45,096 bases of DNA from Pseudohongiella sp. (GTDB taxonomy: Bacteria; Pseudomonadota; Gammaproteobacteria; Pseudomonadales; Pseudohongiellaceae). A program made the position numbers and the translations under genes. Location: assembly GCA_013204155.1 (NCBI GenBank), contig JABMOK010000033.1, forward strand, positions 1 to 45,096, read 5' to 3'. This document shows, piece by piece, positions 17,170-24,440 of the stretch (the stretch's first letter is position 1; each line of letters begins with the position of its first letter). The notes under the pieces were generated by a model. It ran no database searches. It had not been told where the DNA came from and was given only the letters and a program-made list of their open reading frames with translations.

Positions 17170-20100
17170 CTAGTGCTGATATGCCAGTTTTCGTTCTTCG
17201 GCCGTATCGGTATGGCCAGCAAAATCGTGCAGGATCAAGTATAAACAAGGCACCAGAAACAGCGTAATTACGGTGGCAAACAAAACACCCCAGGCCAGTG
17301 AAACTGCCATGGGCACGATGAAGGCTGTGGCCGGATTCGCCGTTGCCATCAATGGCACCAATCCAATAAAAGTGGTTATCGAGGTTAGGACAATGGGTCG
17401 AAATCGTAACATCCCCGCCTGAGACACCGCCTCCACCATGCCTACTCCTTCTTCCCGCAGACGATTGATAGAAACCACTAATACCAAAGATGCATTCACT
17501 ACTACCCCACTTAAGGCAATAATCCCCAGCAAAGAGAAGAACACCAGATCGGCTCCCATAATGAAATGACCAACAATTGCACCGATAGCACCAAAAGGAA
17601 TCACACTCATGATAATCAAGGGCTGGGTGTAAGATTTCAATGGGATAGCCAGCAACGCAAAAATGAGCATCATCGCCAACGGGAATGTTGAGAAAAGTTC
17701 GGCGAGAGAATCCAGTTGTTGCTCACCTTCTCCACCTACTACCATTTCAACATCGAGATTCGCCGCCCATTGTTCGCTGTATTTCGCGATCAGTTCGGCG
17801 CGCACTTCTTCCGGCTTAACCACCGTTCTGTCGATGTCGGCGCGCACGGTAATCACCCGGCGTCCATCTTGTCTGTTTATACTCGAATAGGTATTACCTA
17901 ATGAGAAGTCGGCGACACTCAGGAAAGGAACTTCGGCGCCGCCAGGCGTTCGAATTAGCAAATCCTCCAGATTACCAAGGGATTGTCTCTCATTCTCTGG
18001 ATAACGCACCATCACCCGAACGTCATCCATGCCACGCTGAATTCGTTGCGACTCTGCCCCGTAAAAAGCCTGCCGTACCTGCGTTGCAAGATCAATCAAG
18101 GTCAGTCCCAAGATTTTGCCTTTCTCCAGGATTTGAATCTGAACTTCTTGCTTACCCGCCCGAAACGAATCGCTGATATCAAATACACCTGGGTATCTGG
18201 CGAGATCTGCCGCCAGTTGTGACGAGGCAATCTTTAGATTCTCTTCATCACGGCCTTCGAGACGGAAATTAATCGCATCGCCGGCAGAAAAACTATCTGA
18301 TATAAAGCTTAGCTCCAGCGCATCGGGAATTACACCAACCTTTTCACGCCAGCGATCTCGAATTTTTTCCGAACTCATCTCACCACGGTCAAAAAATGGC
18401 GTCAGATACAACACAACTTCGGCTACTTCACTACTGCCACCTCCACCAGGTCTCGGTGGGCCTTCACGAGGTGCAGTTCCACCTATAATCGTAAGCACAC
18501 TGTCGACAACGCGCTGGGTAGACTCCGGCGCATCACCTTGTGCTTTTAATATTTGCAGTTCTTCGTCCAATTCGGCAGAAAGCTCTACAGCAGCAGCCTC
18601 CATTAATTCAACCGCATTTTCTGTGATGTAACCCGGCACACCAGGAGGCATATTTATGGTGCCATATACCACGTCTCCTTCGATTGCCGGCATAAACTGA
18701 AAAATAACCCGGCCACTCATCAATAAGCCGACGGTAATAAAAATCACTCCAGTTGCTGCCGCCCAGGTTGCGTAGCGGTATTTCAATAGTTTTCTCAATG
18801 CCCGGCGATAACCATGGTCTGCGAAGTGTTCCATTGCATTTGAAATTCTTCCTTGAAAGCCCTGCCAAAATTTCACAATTCGGCTGTGCTCAAACATATA
18901 GCCTTCAGTTTTTCGATGGGCAAGGTGACCAGGCAGTATCAATTGCGACTCGATCAAACTGGCTATCAAACAAAACACTACCACGCCACCGATAGCATTA
19001 AAGAACGCTCCCATTTGACCTTGCAGTATGAGAATGGGCAGAAATGCCGCGATTGTTGTTAGCACGCCAAAAACAACCGGAACCGAAACTTCTACCGCGC
19101 CTTCGATAGCGGCCTCTTCTTTCGAATAGCCCTTAGCCTCGTAGGCATGAATTCTCTCGCCAACCACGATGGCATCATCAACGATGATTCCAAGCACTAA
19201 AATAAACCCCATCACGGTGAGCGAACTAATGGTGAGTCCAACCATCGGGAACAAACTGAGCGCACCGGCAATGGCGATAGGAATACCCGCCGCCACCCAA
19301 ATTGCCAATTTAAAGCGCAGAAAAAGTGCCAGAATAATAAGCACCATGATCAAACCGGTATAAGCATTGGTCGCGACAGTAGAAATTCGCTCCGAAGTAG
19401 CGCGTGCTGAATCGGTAATAATAGCCAGTGTCATTCCTTCGGGTAAATTCACTTGCTCTGTAGCCATCCACTCGTGAACCTGCTGAGCGGCCTTTACGAT
19501 ATCCTCATTACCTACTCGTCGCACGTCGATAATTGCCGCGTTGACGCCATTCAGTCTGGCATCCAGATAACCTTCCTGAAAGCCATCTTTGATAGTGGCA
19601 ATATCACTCAAACGCAATTGCGTTCCATCGGGATACGACTGCACCACAATATCGGCATACTCGTCACCTCGGTAAACCTGACCCTTGGTGCGCAGCAAGA
19701 TTTCTCCTGAAGCAGTACGCAAGGTTCCACCAGGCAAATCCAGAGACGCTCTATCAATAGCCCGAGAGATTTGATCCAGAGTCAATCCATACTGACGCAA
19801 GGTAAACTCCGAGACTTCGATAGAGATTTCGAAAGGACGAATGTATTCAATATTTACCGTTGAGATTTCATCGAGGTCGAGAATTTGAAGTCGAACTTCC
19901 TCGGCCAGAGCTTTCAAATCTTTGTCATCGGTATTTGAAGACAAAGCCAATGTCATTACATTGCCGCTGGAAGTAAAGGCACGAACAATAGGTTTTTCAG
20001 TTTCAGTTGGAAAAGTAGAAATTGCATCTACCTTGCCTTTTATATCATTGAGTACTCGATTCAAATCAGCACCCGTCGCCAGTTGAGCATTGGCATCACA

Positions 20101-20367
20101 ACCGCCCTCTCTGGCAGTGCTGGTAAGACGATCAATGTCCTCAGCTCCTTCCAGAGCTTCCTCTATCCGCAAACACACTGCCGACTCCGCTTCAGCCGGT
20201 GTCGCTCCAAGATAGGCCACACTTATTTGCACCATGCCGAAGTCAATATCGGGAAATTCTTCCTGATTCAAATTGGTATAAGAGATAACACCACCAGCCA
20301 AAAAAATCATCATCATCAGATTAGTGGCAACCGGGTTTTTAACAAACCATGTAATAGGAGTTCTCAA
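17170..20367 (-). CDS. RND efflux transporter permease (second system)
   Basis: A 1065-residue RND inner-membrane pump subunit. It opens with TPITWFVKNPVATNLMM, the usual first helix, and has the TM4 aspartate pair in LGIIVDDAIVVGE (D397, D398). TM10 reads SGVVVNASLVLVV, again without the AcrB lysine. A possible disulfide pair (C65 and C90) lies in the first periplasmic region. The central loop has a proline/glycine-rich segment near residues 640-650 (PREGPPRPGGGGSS). The start is TTG with GAGGTGA just upstream. The adaptor gene precedes it by 71 bases, which hold two palindromes. It probably belongs to a regulator-adaptor-permease operon. Confidence 0.93.
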   Translation of the reverse strand: MRTPITWFVKNPVATNLMMMIFLAGGVISYTNLNQEEFPDIDFGMVQISVAYLGATPAEAESAVCLRIEEALEGAEDIDRLTSTAREGGCDANAQLATGADLNRVLNDIKGKVDAISTFPTETEKPIVRAFTSSGNVMTLALSSNTDDKDLKALAEEVRLQILDLDEISTVNIEYIRPFEISIEVSEFTLRQYGLTLDQISRAIDRASLDLPGGTLRTASGEILLRTKGQVYRGDEYADIVVQSYPDGTQLRLSDIATIKDGFQEGYLDARLNGVNAAIIDVRRVGNEDIVKAAQQVHEWMATEQVNLPEGMTLAIITDSARATSERISTVATNAYTGLIMVLIILALFLRFKLAIWVAAGIPIAIAGALSLFPMVGLTISSLTVMGFILVLGIIVDDAIVVGERIHAYEAKGYSKEEAAIEGAVEVSVPVVFGVLTTIAAFLPILILQGQMGAFFNAIGGVVVFCLIASLIESQLILPGHLAHRKTEGYMFEHSRIVKFWQGFQGRISNAMEHFADHGYRRALRKLLKYRYATWAAATGVIFITVGLLMSGRVIFQFMPAIEGDVVYGTINMPPGVPGYITENAVELMEAAAVELSAELDEELQILKAQGDAPESTQRVVDSVLTIIGGTAPREGPPRPGGGGSSEVAEVVLYLTPFFDRGEMSSEKIRDRWREKVGVIPDALELSFISDSFSAGDAINFRLEGRDEENLKIASSQLAADLARYPGVFDISDSFRAGKQEVQIQILEKGKILGLTLIDLATQVRQAFYGAESQRIQRGMDDVRVMVRYPENERQSLGNLEDLLIRTPGGAEVPFLSVADFSLGNTYSSINRQDGRRVITVRADIDRTVVKPEEVRAELIAKYSEQWAANLDVEMVVGGEGEQQLDSLAELFSTFPLAMMLIFALLAIPLKSYTQPLIIMSVIPFGAIGAIVGHFIMGADLVFFSLLGIIALSGVVVNASLVLVVSINRLREEGVGMVEAVSQAGMLRFRPIVLTSITTFIGLVPLMATANPATAFIVPMAVSLAWGVLFATVITLFLVPCLYLILHDFAGHTDTAEERKLAYQH

Positions 20368-20386
20368 AACTCACCTCGATAAAATT

Positions 20387-20419
20387 AGTTTAATAGAATT
20401 AAACTTTGTAATTTACAAA
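20387..20419. promoter_or_regulatory. Two adjoining perfect palindromes between adaptor and permease genes
   Basis: AGTTTAAT-AGA-ATTAAACT spans 20387-20405, and TTTGTAA-T-TTACAAA spans 20405-20419. They share one base. Both have perfect arms (8 and 7 bp). They sit in the 71-base gap of a same-strand gene pair, about 20 bases before the permease start. They could be mRNA hairpins setting the permease:adaptor ratio, or operators. Confidence 0.6.
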
Positions 20420-20438
20420 TGCGTGAAAAATCTGCGGC

Positions 20439-21611
20439 TTAGATTAGTTCCACAATTGCTCGTACAGACATACCGTTAACCACAGCCTGAATTGGCGATG
20501 TGCATATAAATTCACCGGCAAGAAGACCACCACTTATTAACACTCGATCTTCCTCGAGGCGAAATATTTCAATCTCCCGAAAATACATCTTGTTTTCTGC
20601 ATCGACGACCAATACCTGGTTATTATTTCGAACAACTGATCTAGGCAAAGCAATAATATTGTCTACTCGCTTTCCGGTGATTTCAGCCTGAACGAATAAG
20701 CCAATTGGAAGCGGAATAGACGTATTCTCGAGGACCCCATGTTTATTGTGTGTGGCTACAGGTTGCTGGACTCTAATAATAGTTTGAACAGTATTACTGC
20801 TAGCATCGATGGTAGCCTCGGTTCTTACTAATATTCCTTTCCAGATATGCTCTTCACCACCGTATAAGCCCTTTAAGGTTACCTCTGGCGCCTGAGTTTG
20901 GGAAAACTCCCCTCGTGCGCTCAACGAGATGTCCAGATAGCCTAACTGGCGAATAGCTAATGGCACTCGCACTTCGACTTCATCGGCGCCATACAGAACC
21001 GCAACACTTTGGGCGCGACTTACATATTGACCTAACTCGACTTCGCGGGTTTCTACAATGGCGTTAAAAGGCGCCTTTATTTCTGTCCGTTCTAAATCCA
21101 ATTCAGCTTGCTTGTAACTGGCTTGTGCATCGGTCAGTCGCGCCGCATTTACAGCCGCCGTGCGCCGTGCGTCCTGCAATTGCGAATCACTCGCCAATCG
21201 TTGCTCGGCTAAAGAAGTTAATCGCTCCAGATCATTAGCCGCATGGCTGGCCTCGGCCTCGGCCTGCTGTAAAGAGGCTCGACTTCTGGCCTTCGCTGTT
21301 TCGTAATCACTGGCATCCAGACGCAATAGCGGCTCACCCTCGAGCACGTAGGCTCCTGCCTGCATTGCGGGGGATATCCAGGCAACAGGCCCGGCAACAG
21401 CGCTCGATAAATTGGCAATCCGAGCCGCCTGAACCTTACCCTGCGACTCCACCACCAATTGCACGGATTCCAACTCCACTTCAGCGACCCGTACACTCAC
21501 CGGAATAAGCTCCGGTGCTGTTTCTTGCACAGTGGTCGGCGTGCGGATTAGAAATCCTGCTATCAAAATACAGCCCAATAAAATACCAATAGGCATTACT
21601 ACCCGCTTCAT
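20439..21611 (-). CDS. RND efflux periplasmic adaptor subunit (second system)
   Basis: A 390-residue membrane-fusion protein. The N-terminal helix (residues 5-23, ILLGCILIAGFLI) anchors it; a cysteine in that helix is not in a convincing lipobox. The lipoyl halves are visible as SSAVAGPVAWISPAMQAGAYVLEGEPLL and EIKAPFNAIVETREVELGQYV. The hairpin between them is rich in Ala, Glu and Arg. AGGAG lies seven bases before the ATG. It lies 113 bases downstream of the GntR regulator gene and 71 bases upstream of its permease, all on the minus strand, so it probably shares their mRNA. Confidence 0.92.
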   Translation of the reverse strand: MKRVVMPIGILLGCILIAGFLIRTPTTVQETAPELIPVSVRVAEVELESVQLVVESQGKVQAARIANLSSAVAGPVAWISPAMQAGAYVLEGEPLLRLDASDYETAKARSRASLQQAEAEASHAANDLERLTSLAEQRLASDSQLQDARRTAAVNAARLTDAQASYKQAELDLERTEIKAPFNAIVETREVELGQYVSRAQSVAVLYGADEVEVRVPLAIRQLGYLDISLSARGEFSQTQAPEVTLKGLYGGEEHIWKGILVRTEATIDASSNTVQTIIRVQQPVATHNKHGVLENTSIPLPIGLFVQAEITGKRVDNIIALPRSVVRNNNQVLVVDAENKMYFREIEIFRLEEDRVLISGGLLAGEFICTSPIQAVVNGMSVRAIVELI

Positions 21612-21724
21612 GTGTTCACTCCTGTCGAGCCCTTCATAACCAGACTACAATTGATTAAAATTTTGTTCATTTATTTAACCCGTTTACTGTTTCTCAGCTT
21701 TGGAAAATTCGTCTCTGCACATCT

Positions 21725-22510
21725 CTAAACTGTTTCTCGTTGCAGATCTTCTGCCCTGTCGTTAGCAAGCTTAGAGTTTCCAGGCTTAGCGTTCGTAAGC
21801 TCAGGGGTCATAAGCTCAGAGTTCATTGCCTCGGACACAGCGAGTCTTACTTCATCGAAATGCGTCTGCATCGCCGATGCCGCGCGATCTCCGTCTCCAT
21901 TGGCCAAGCTCTGCTGCAGCGAGCTCAATAATTGCTCTAATGTTTTCTTTTCCACTTCTGGCTTAACACCCAATTTCATCATCTGTTCAACAAACTGGGC
22001 TTTGAGATCGTTGCCTATCAGGCGAACCACCAGGTTATCTGCCACTGTTTCCATGGTTTGCAGAAATTCACGCCACTTCGGTTGCATGGCCTCAAAATCA
22101 CTTAACTGCTGTGCTAGCTCTACGACCATTTCCTCTAAGAGGATTAGCTGTTTCGCGTCTGCTCTATTAATAGCTGTGCGCGCGGTAAGCGAGGTTAAGG
22201 CCCCAAAGGTCTGTAGAAACTGATCCACCAACACGGGATCAGGCATATCATCCATGGCCATTAAAGGCCCCAGAACGGCGATACTGGCGGAATCGATGGC
22301 TTGGACCCGCGTCCCACCCGGCAGAATTCGAATCAAGCCCAGTAGCTCAAGTTGAGATAATGCTTCTCTCACAGCGCCTCGACTGGCATTGAAGCGAACG
22401 GCCAGATCTCTTTCCGAGGGGAATCGCTCGCCACAGCGAAATTGCTGCCGGAGAATCTCATCGCGCAACACAGCGGCAATTTCATGGCTGATAGTGATAT
22501 TTTCTGTCAT
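21725..22510 (-). CDS. GntR family transcriptional regulator, FadR-type
   Basis: A 261-residue DNA-binding regulator. Residues 8-75 form a GntR winged helix: ISHEIAAVLRDEIL, then GERFPSERDLAVRFNASRGAVREAL and LELLGLIRILPGGTRV. The rest is a helical effector domain of the FCD type, which usually senses small carboxylates or a metal. The last 25 residues are a low-complexity tail of five-residue repeats (15-bp units in DNA). Two copies of a GGTC-T-GACC palindrome lie 39-67 bases upstream, matching the FadR-subgroup operator form, so it likely represses itself and the RND genes that follow. GntR control of an RND pump is less usual than TetR or MarR control. Confidence 0.9.
   Translation of the reverse strand: MTENITISHEIAAVLRDEILRQQFRCGERFPSERDLAVRFNASRGAVREALSQLELLGLIRILPGGTRVQAIDSASIAVLGPLMAMDDMPDPVLVDQFLQTFGALTSLTARTAINRADAKQLILLEEMVVELAQQLSDFEAMQPKWREFLQTMETVADNLVVRLIGNDLKAQFVEQMMKLGVKPEVEKKTLEQLLSSLQQSLANGDGDRAASAMQTHFDEVRLAVSEAMNSELMTPELTNAKPGNSKLANDRAEDLQRETV
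21764..21823 (-). repeat. 15-bp in-frame tandem repeat in the regulator's tail
   Basis: Four diverged 15-base units at 21764-21778, 21779-21793, 21794-21808 and 21809-21823 share a central AAGCTxAG/GAGCTT core. In the protein they give the five-residue blocks NSELM, TPELT, NAKPG and NSKLA. The unit is a multiple of three, so the reading frame is kept. Confidence 0.75.
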
Positions 22511-22548
22511 TGAGAAACCTGAATTAGCGTACTATTGCTCGCCCTCTA

Positions 22549-22577
22549 TTTGGTCTGACCAATTTGGTCTGACCAAA
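22549..22577. promoter_or_regulatory. Doubled FadR-like operator upstream of the GntR gene
   Basis: TTTGGTCTGACCAA occurs twice with no gap, at 22549-22562 and 22563-22576, with one more A completing the second palindrome at 22577. Each holds the palindrome TTGGTC-T-GACCAA, close to the known FadR-subgroup form TGGTCNGACCA. The centres (22556 and 22570) are 14 bases apart. Autoregulation is inferred from the position in front of the regulator start at 22510. Confidence 0.8.
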
Positions 22578-22893
22578 TATAGGGCCAAATCAGCAATAAT
22601 CAAGTCTGAGGCGATGAATGACGGCTAATTGAAGCCAGAACGAACAGGAAAAGCTGTTTACTATCAGCCTGATAGCGGTGAGTTCACTGCCGAACGGCGA
22701 ACACTACCCCAAACAAGCCACTAATTGCGAACAACCCTCCAATCCCCTATCCGCTGCTTTAAACCATTCCAACAGCGATCTCCCCTGCGCTACTTGTCTC
22801 AGGATGCCCCATGATAATGCTACCAATAGGACACGGTGAGGCTATACTTCGGCGATCACCTCGAAAAAGCGTTATTACTCGCTGGATCACTGC
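22578..22893. other. Intergenic region with several small hairpins
   Basis: No convincing gene. Small inverted repeats cluster near 22655-22700: CTATCA-GCC-TGATAG, then GGTGA-GT-TCACT and GCCG-AA-CGGC. The region is the divergent promoter area of the regulator and the membrane-protein gene at 22922. I cannot name a function. Confidence 0.4.
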
Positions 22894-22925
22894 ATGAAAT
22901 CACCTGTATGAAATCACCTGTATGA
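22894..22925 (+). repeat. 14-bp tandem repeat forming two five-codon upstream frames
   Basis: ATGAAATCACCTGT occurs at 22894-22907 and 22908-22921, and the next unit is the start of the real gene (ATGAAATCA at 22922). Each full copy encodes MKSPV and stops at a TGA that overlaps the next ATG (ATGA). Two mini-frames therefore lead, by overlap, into the start at 22922. Confidence 0.85.
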
Positions 22926-23434
22926 AATCAATAGTACAAAGATATCTGATCGAGAATTTTGAATCGATATTCATTCTGACCACGCTGATCGTCGTCAGTT
23001 TCATAGTCTGGTTCGCCGATATGAAGCTTGCCTTGCTGAATTTCTTCTATTTGCCGGTGCTATTAAGTTCCTATTATCTTGGCATTCGCTCTGGCGTTTT
23101 AGGTGCGTTTTTTACATTCCTGATGGTGGTAATATTTGCCACGCTATACCCGCAATTATTTGTTGGCCCAACAGATAGCATTGGTATCTGGGCTTCGATT
23201 CTGGCGTGGGCGGGGTTTCTGATTTTAACCGCTGTGATTGTTGGTTATACTCACCACGAGCTACAGAAAAAGATTACCGAGACTCTGCTCGCCAAGGCAG
23301 AAGCCAGTGGCAACGCCGAACTACTGGAGCAGACTATCGCCATTATTCATGAACTGGAATCCGAACTGGATTACCGAAAAGAAGTACAAGCCTGGGAACT
23401 AAAATCGAAAAACCGAAGCCGCGATGGCGCATGA
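22922..23434 (+). CDS. Small multi-pass membrane protein with a C-terminal coiled coil
   Basis: A 170-residue protein of unknown function. Residues 12-110 hold four or so hydrophobic segments (IFILTTLIVVSFIVWFAD, LALLNFFYLPVLLSSYYLG, VLGAFFTFLMVVIFATLYP and ILAWAGFLILTAVIVGYT). Residues 115-165 are charged and helical (HELQKKITETLLAKAEASG), probably a coiled coil. This layout looks like the membrane part of a sensor kinase or cyclase without its catalytic domain; I cannot assign a family. The ATG at 22922 is the third of three repeated starts, and the two upstream ATGs open five-codon frames only. The next reading frame is 500 bases away. Confidence 0.7.
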   Translation: MKSIVQRYLIENFESIFILTTLIVVSFIVWFADMKLALLNFFYLPVLLSSYYLGIRSGVLGAFFTFLMVVIFATLYPQLFVGPTDSIGIWASILAWAGFLILTAVIVGYTHHELQKKITETLLAKAEASGNAELLEQTIAIIHELESELDYRKEVQAWELKSKNRSRDGA

Positions 23435-23466
23435 AAGATCGCCTATACTCTCGGCTCGGGCACTGC

Positions 23467-23535
23467 CTAATTCATCGCCAAATACGCCGTCAAAACCAAT
23501 ATTAGTAGCATGTGCATCGACCAGTAGTGTTTCAA
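23467..23535 (-). CDS. Candidate 22-residue small membrane protein
   Basis: A short minus-strand frame starting at TTG (23535), with the strong ribosome site AGGAG seven bases upstream. The product begins MKHYWSM and continues as one hydrophobic segment, HMLLILVLTAYLAM, before the stop. Length and shape fit known single-helix small proteins, but I recognise no family. It converges on the membrane-protein gene at 22922-23434, with 32 bases between stops. The ribosome site and the composition are the only support. Confidence 0.4.
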   Translation of the reverse strand: MKHYWSMHMLLILVLTAYLAMN

Positions 23536-23932
23536 TTTGCTTCTCCTGTAAATAGAGCAATTTCTGTTGTCAGGACTAAGATTACTAAAGCCCACAAACG
23601 ATTAGTATGTGTCACACAAATCATGTGTATTTAACCAGTTGTGCTCAGCAATCGAGTGTCAGTAATTGGAATAATTGACAGACCGTCTACTTAGCGTATC
23701 TAATCCCTGTTCCAGCGAGAGAGTTAAGCCTTGTCAGCTATGCTCCATCTCGTCCAAACGAGAATTTAGCGCGCCCATACTGCTGGGTAGCCGTCGTTTA
23801 AATGAGTCTCTCAATGAGATTGTTGGGCTTTATAGACAAGGCCTGATGCAGCGAAGCCTGATTATATTCAGGGCGCCGCAGACATAGCTGAGTAAATGCA
23901 CAAAAGAATCAAACAAATAAGGAATTAAACCA
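23536..23932. other. 397-base region with one promoter-like pair
   Basis: No convincing gene. A frame at 23675-23887 begins at the TTG of the -35-like element and has no family-like features. At 23675-23680 TTGACA is followed, 18 bases later, by TCTAAT (23699-23704), a good sigma-70-like promoter on the plus strand. A small RNA, or a long leader for the rhodanese gene, could start near 23711. Confidence 0.45.
23675..23704 (+). promoter_or_regulatory. Sigma-70-like promoter upstream of the rhodanese lipoprotein
   Basis: A perfect -35 TTGACA and a -10 TCTAAT (five of six) are separated by 18 bases. Transcription would start about 220 bases before the gene at 23933. Confidence 0.45.
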
Positions 23933-24262
23933 ATGCTTAAATTATCAAGATTTGCTGCCGTCGCCGTACTGGCCCTCATGTTATCGTCCTGCGGCCTGTT
24001 TGCACCGCAAACCGTGTGGATAGATGTGCGCTCCGTGGACGAATATGCGGAAGATCATATCGCCAATACAGAAAATATCCCTCATACCGAGATTGCCGCC
24101 AGAATCTCCGATCTCGATCTGGACAAATCCACTCCGATAAAAGTGTTTTGCCGCAGCGGTGTCCGCGCCGGTCTTGCACTCACGGCATTGGAGGAACTGG
24201 GTTACACCAATGTAGAAAACGTGGGCGGTATTGCCGATGCCAGAGAAATTTTCAACAACTAG
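23933..24262 (+). CDS. Rhodanese-domain lipoprotein
   Basis: A 109-residue protein of the PspE/GlpE-like single-domain rhodanese type. Residues 1-20 are a lipoprotein signal ending in LSSC (C20), so the mature protein should be lipid-anchored in the periplasm. The rhodanese signatures are WIDVRSVDEYAEDHI near residue 30 and the active-site loop VFCRSGVRAG with C73. The cysteine is present, so sulfurtransferase activity is plausible; the donor and acceptor are unknown. AAGGA lies nine bases before the ATG. It stands alone between a long leader and a convergent gene. Confidence 0.9.
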   Translation: MLKLSRFAAVAVLALMLSSCGLFAPQTVWIDVRSVDEYAEDHIANTENIPHTEIAARISDLDLDKSTPIKVFCRSGVRAGLALTALEELGYTNVENVGGIADAREIFNN

Positions 24263-24293
24263 GCTTTAACCAGGCAGTGAAGCCAACACGCGT

Positions 24294-24316
24294 CGCTGAC
24301 CCGCAAAGGGTCGGCG
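24294..24316 (+). repeat. Stable hairpin without T-tract after the rhodanese gene
   Basis: CGCTGACCC (24294-24302) pairs with GGGTCGGCG (24308-24316) with one T-G wobble around the loop GCAAA. No run of T follows on either strand. It could be a Rho-dependent end or a transcript stabiliser. Confidence 0.4.
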
Positions 24317-24440
24317 AACGTGCATCAATAGAAAATTATTCCGCAAGCAACTTTCAAGCTGAACCAGGTTCAACTCTGCCGACTCGCCTCCGGGTATTAA
24401 AGGGCAAAATCCTCGAAGAAACTAAAATCAAGTGAGTTAG

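Noticed and set aside
23675-23887. 70-residue frame upstream of the rhodanese gene
   Set aside because: It starts inside a promoter-like TTGACA, has no ribosome site and no recognisable domain.
24361-24400. GGTTCAACTCTGCC, like a tRNA T-arm
   Set aside because: No acceptor, D or anticodon arms fit around it.
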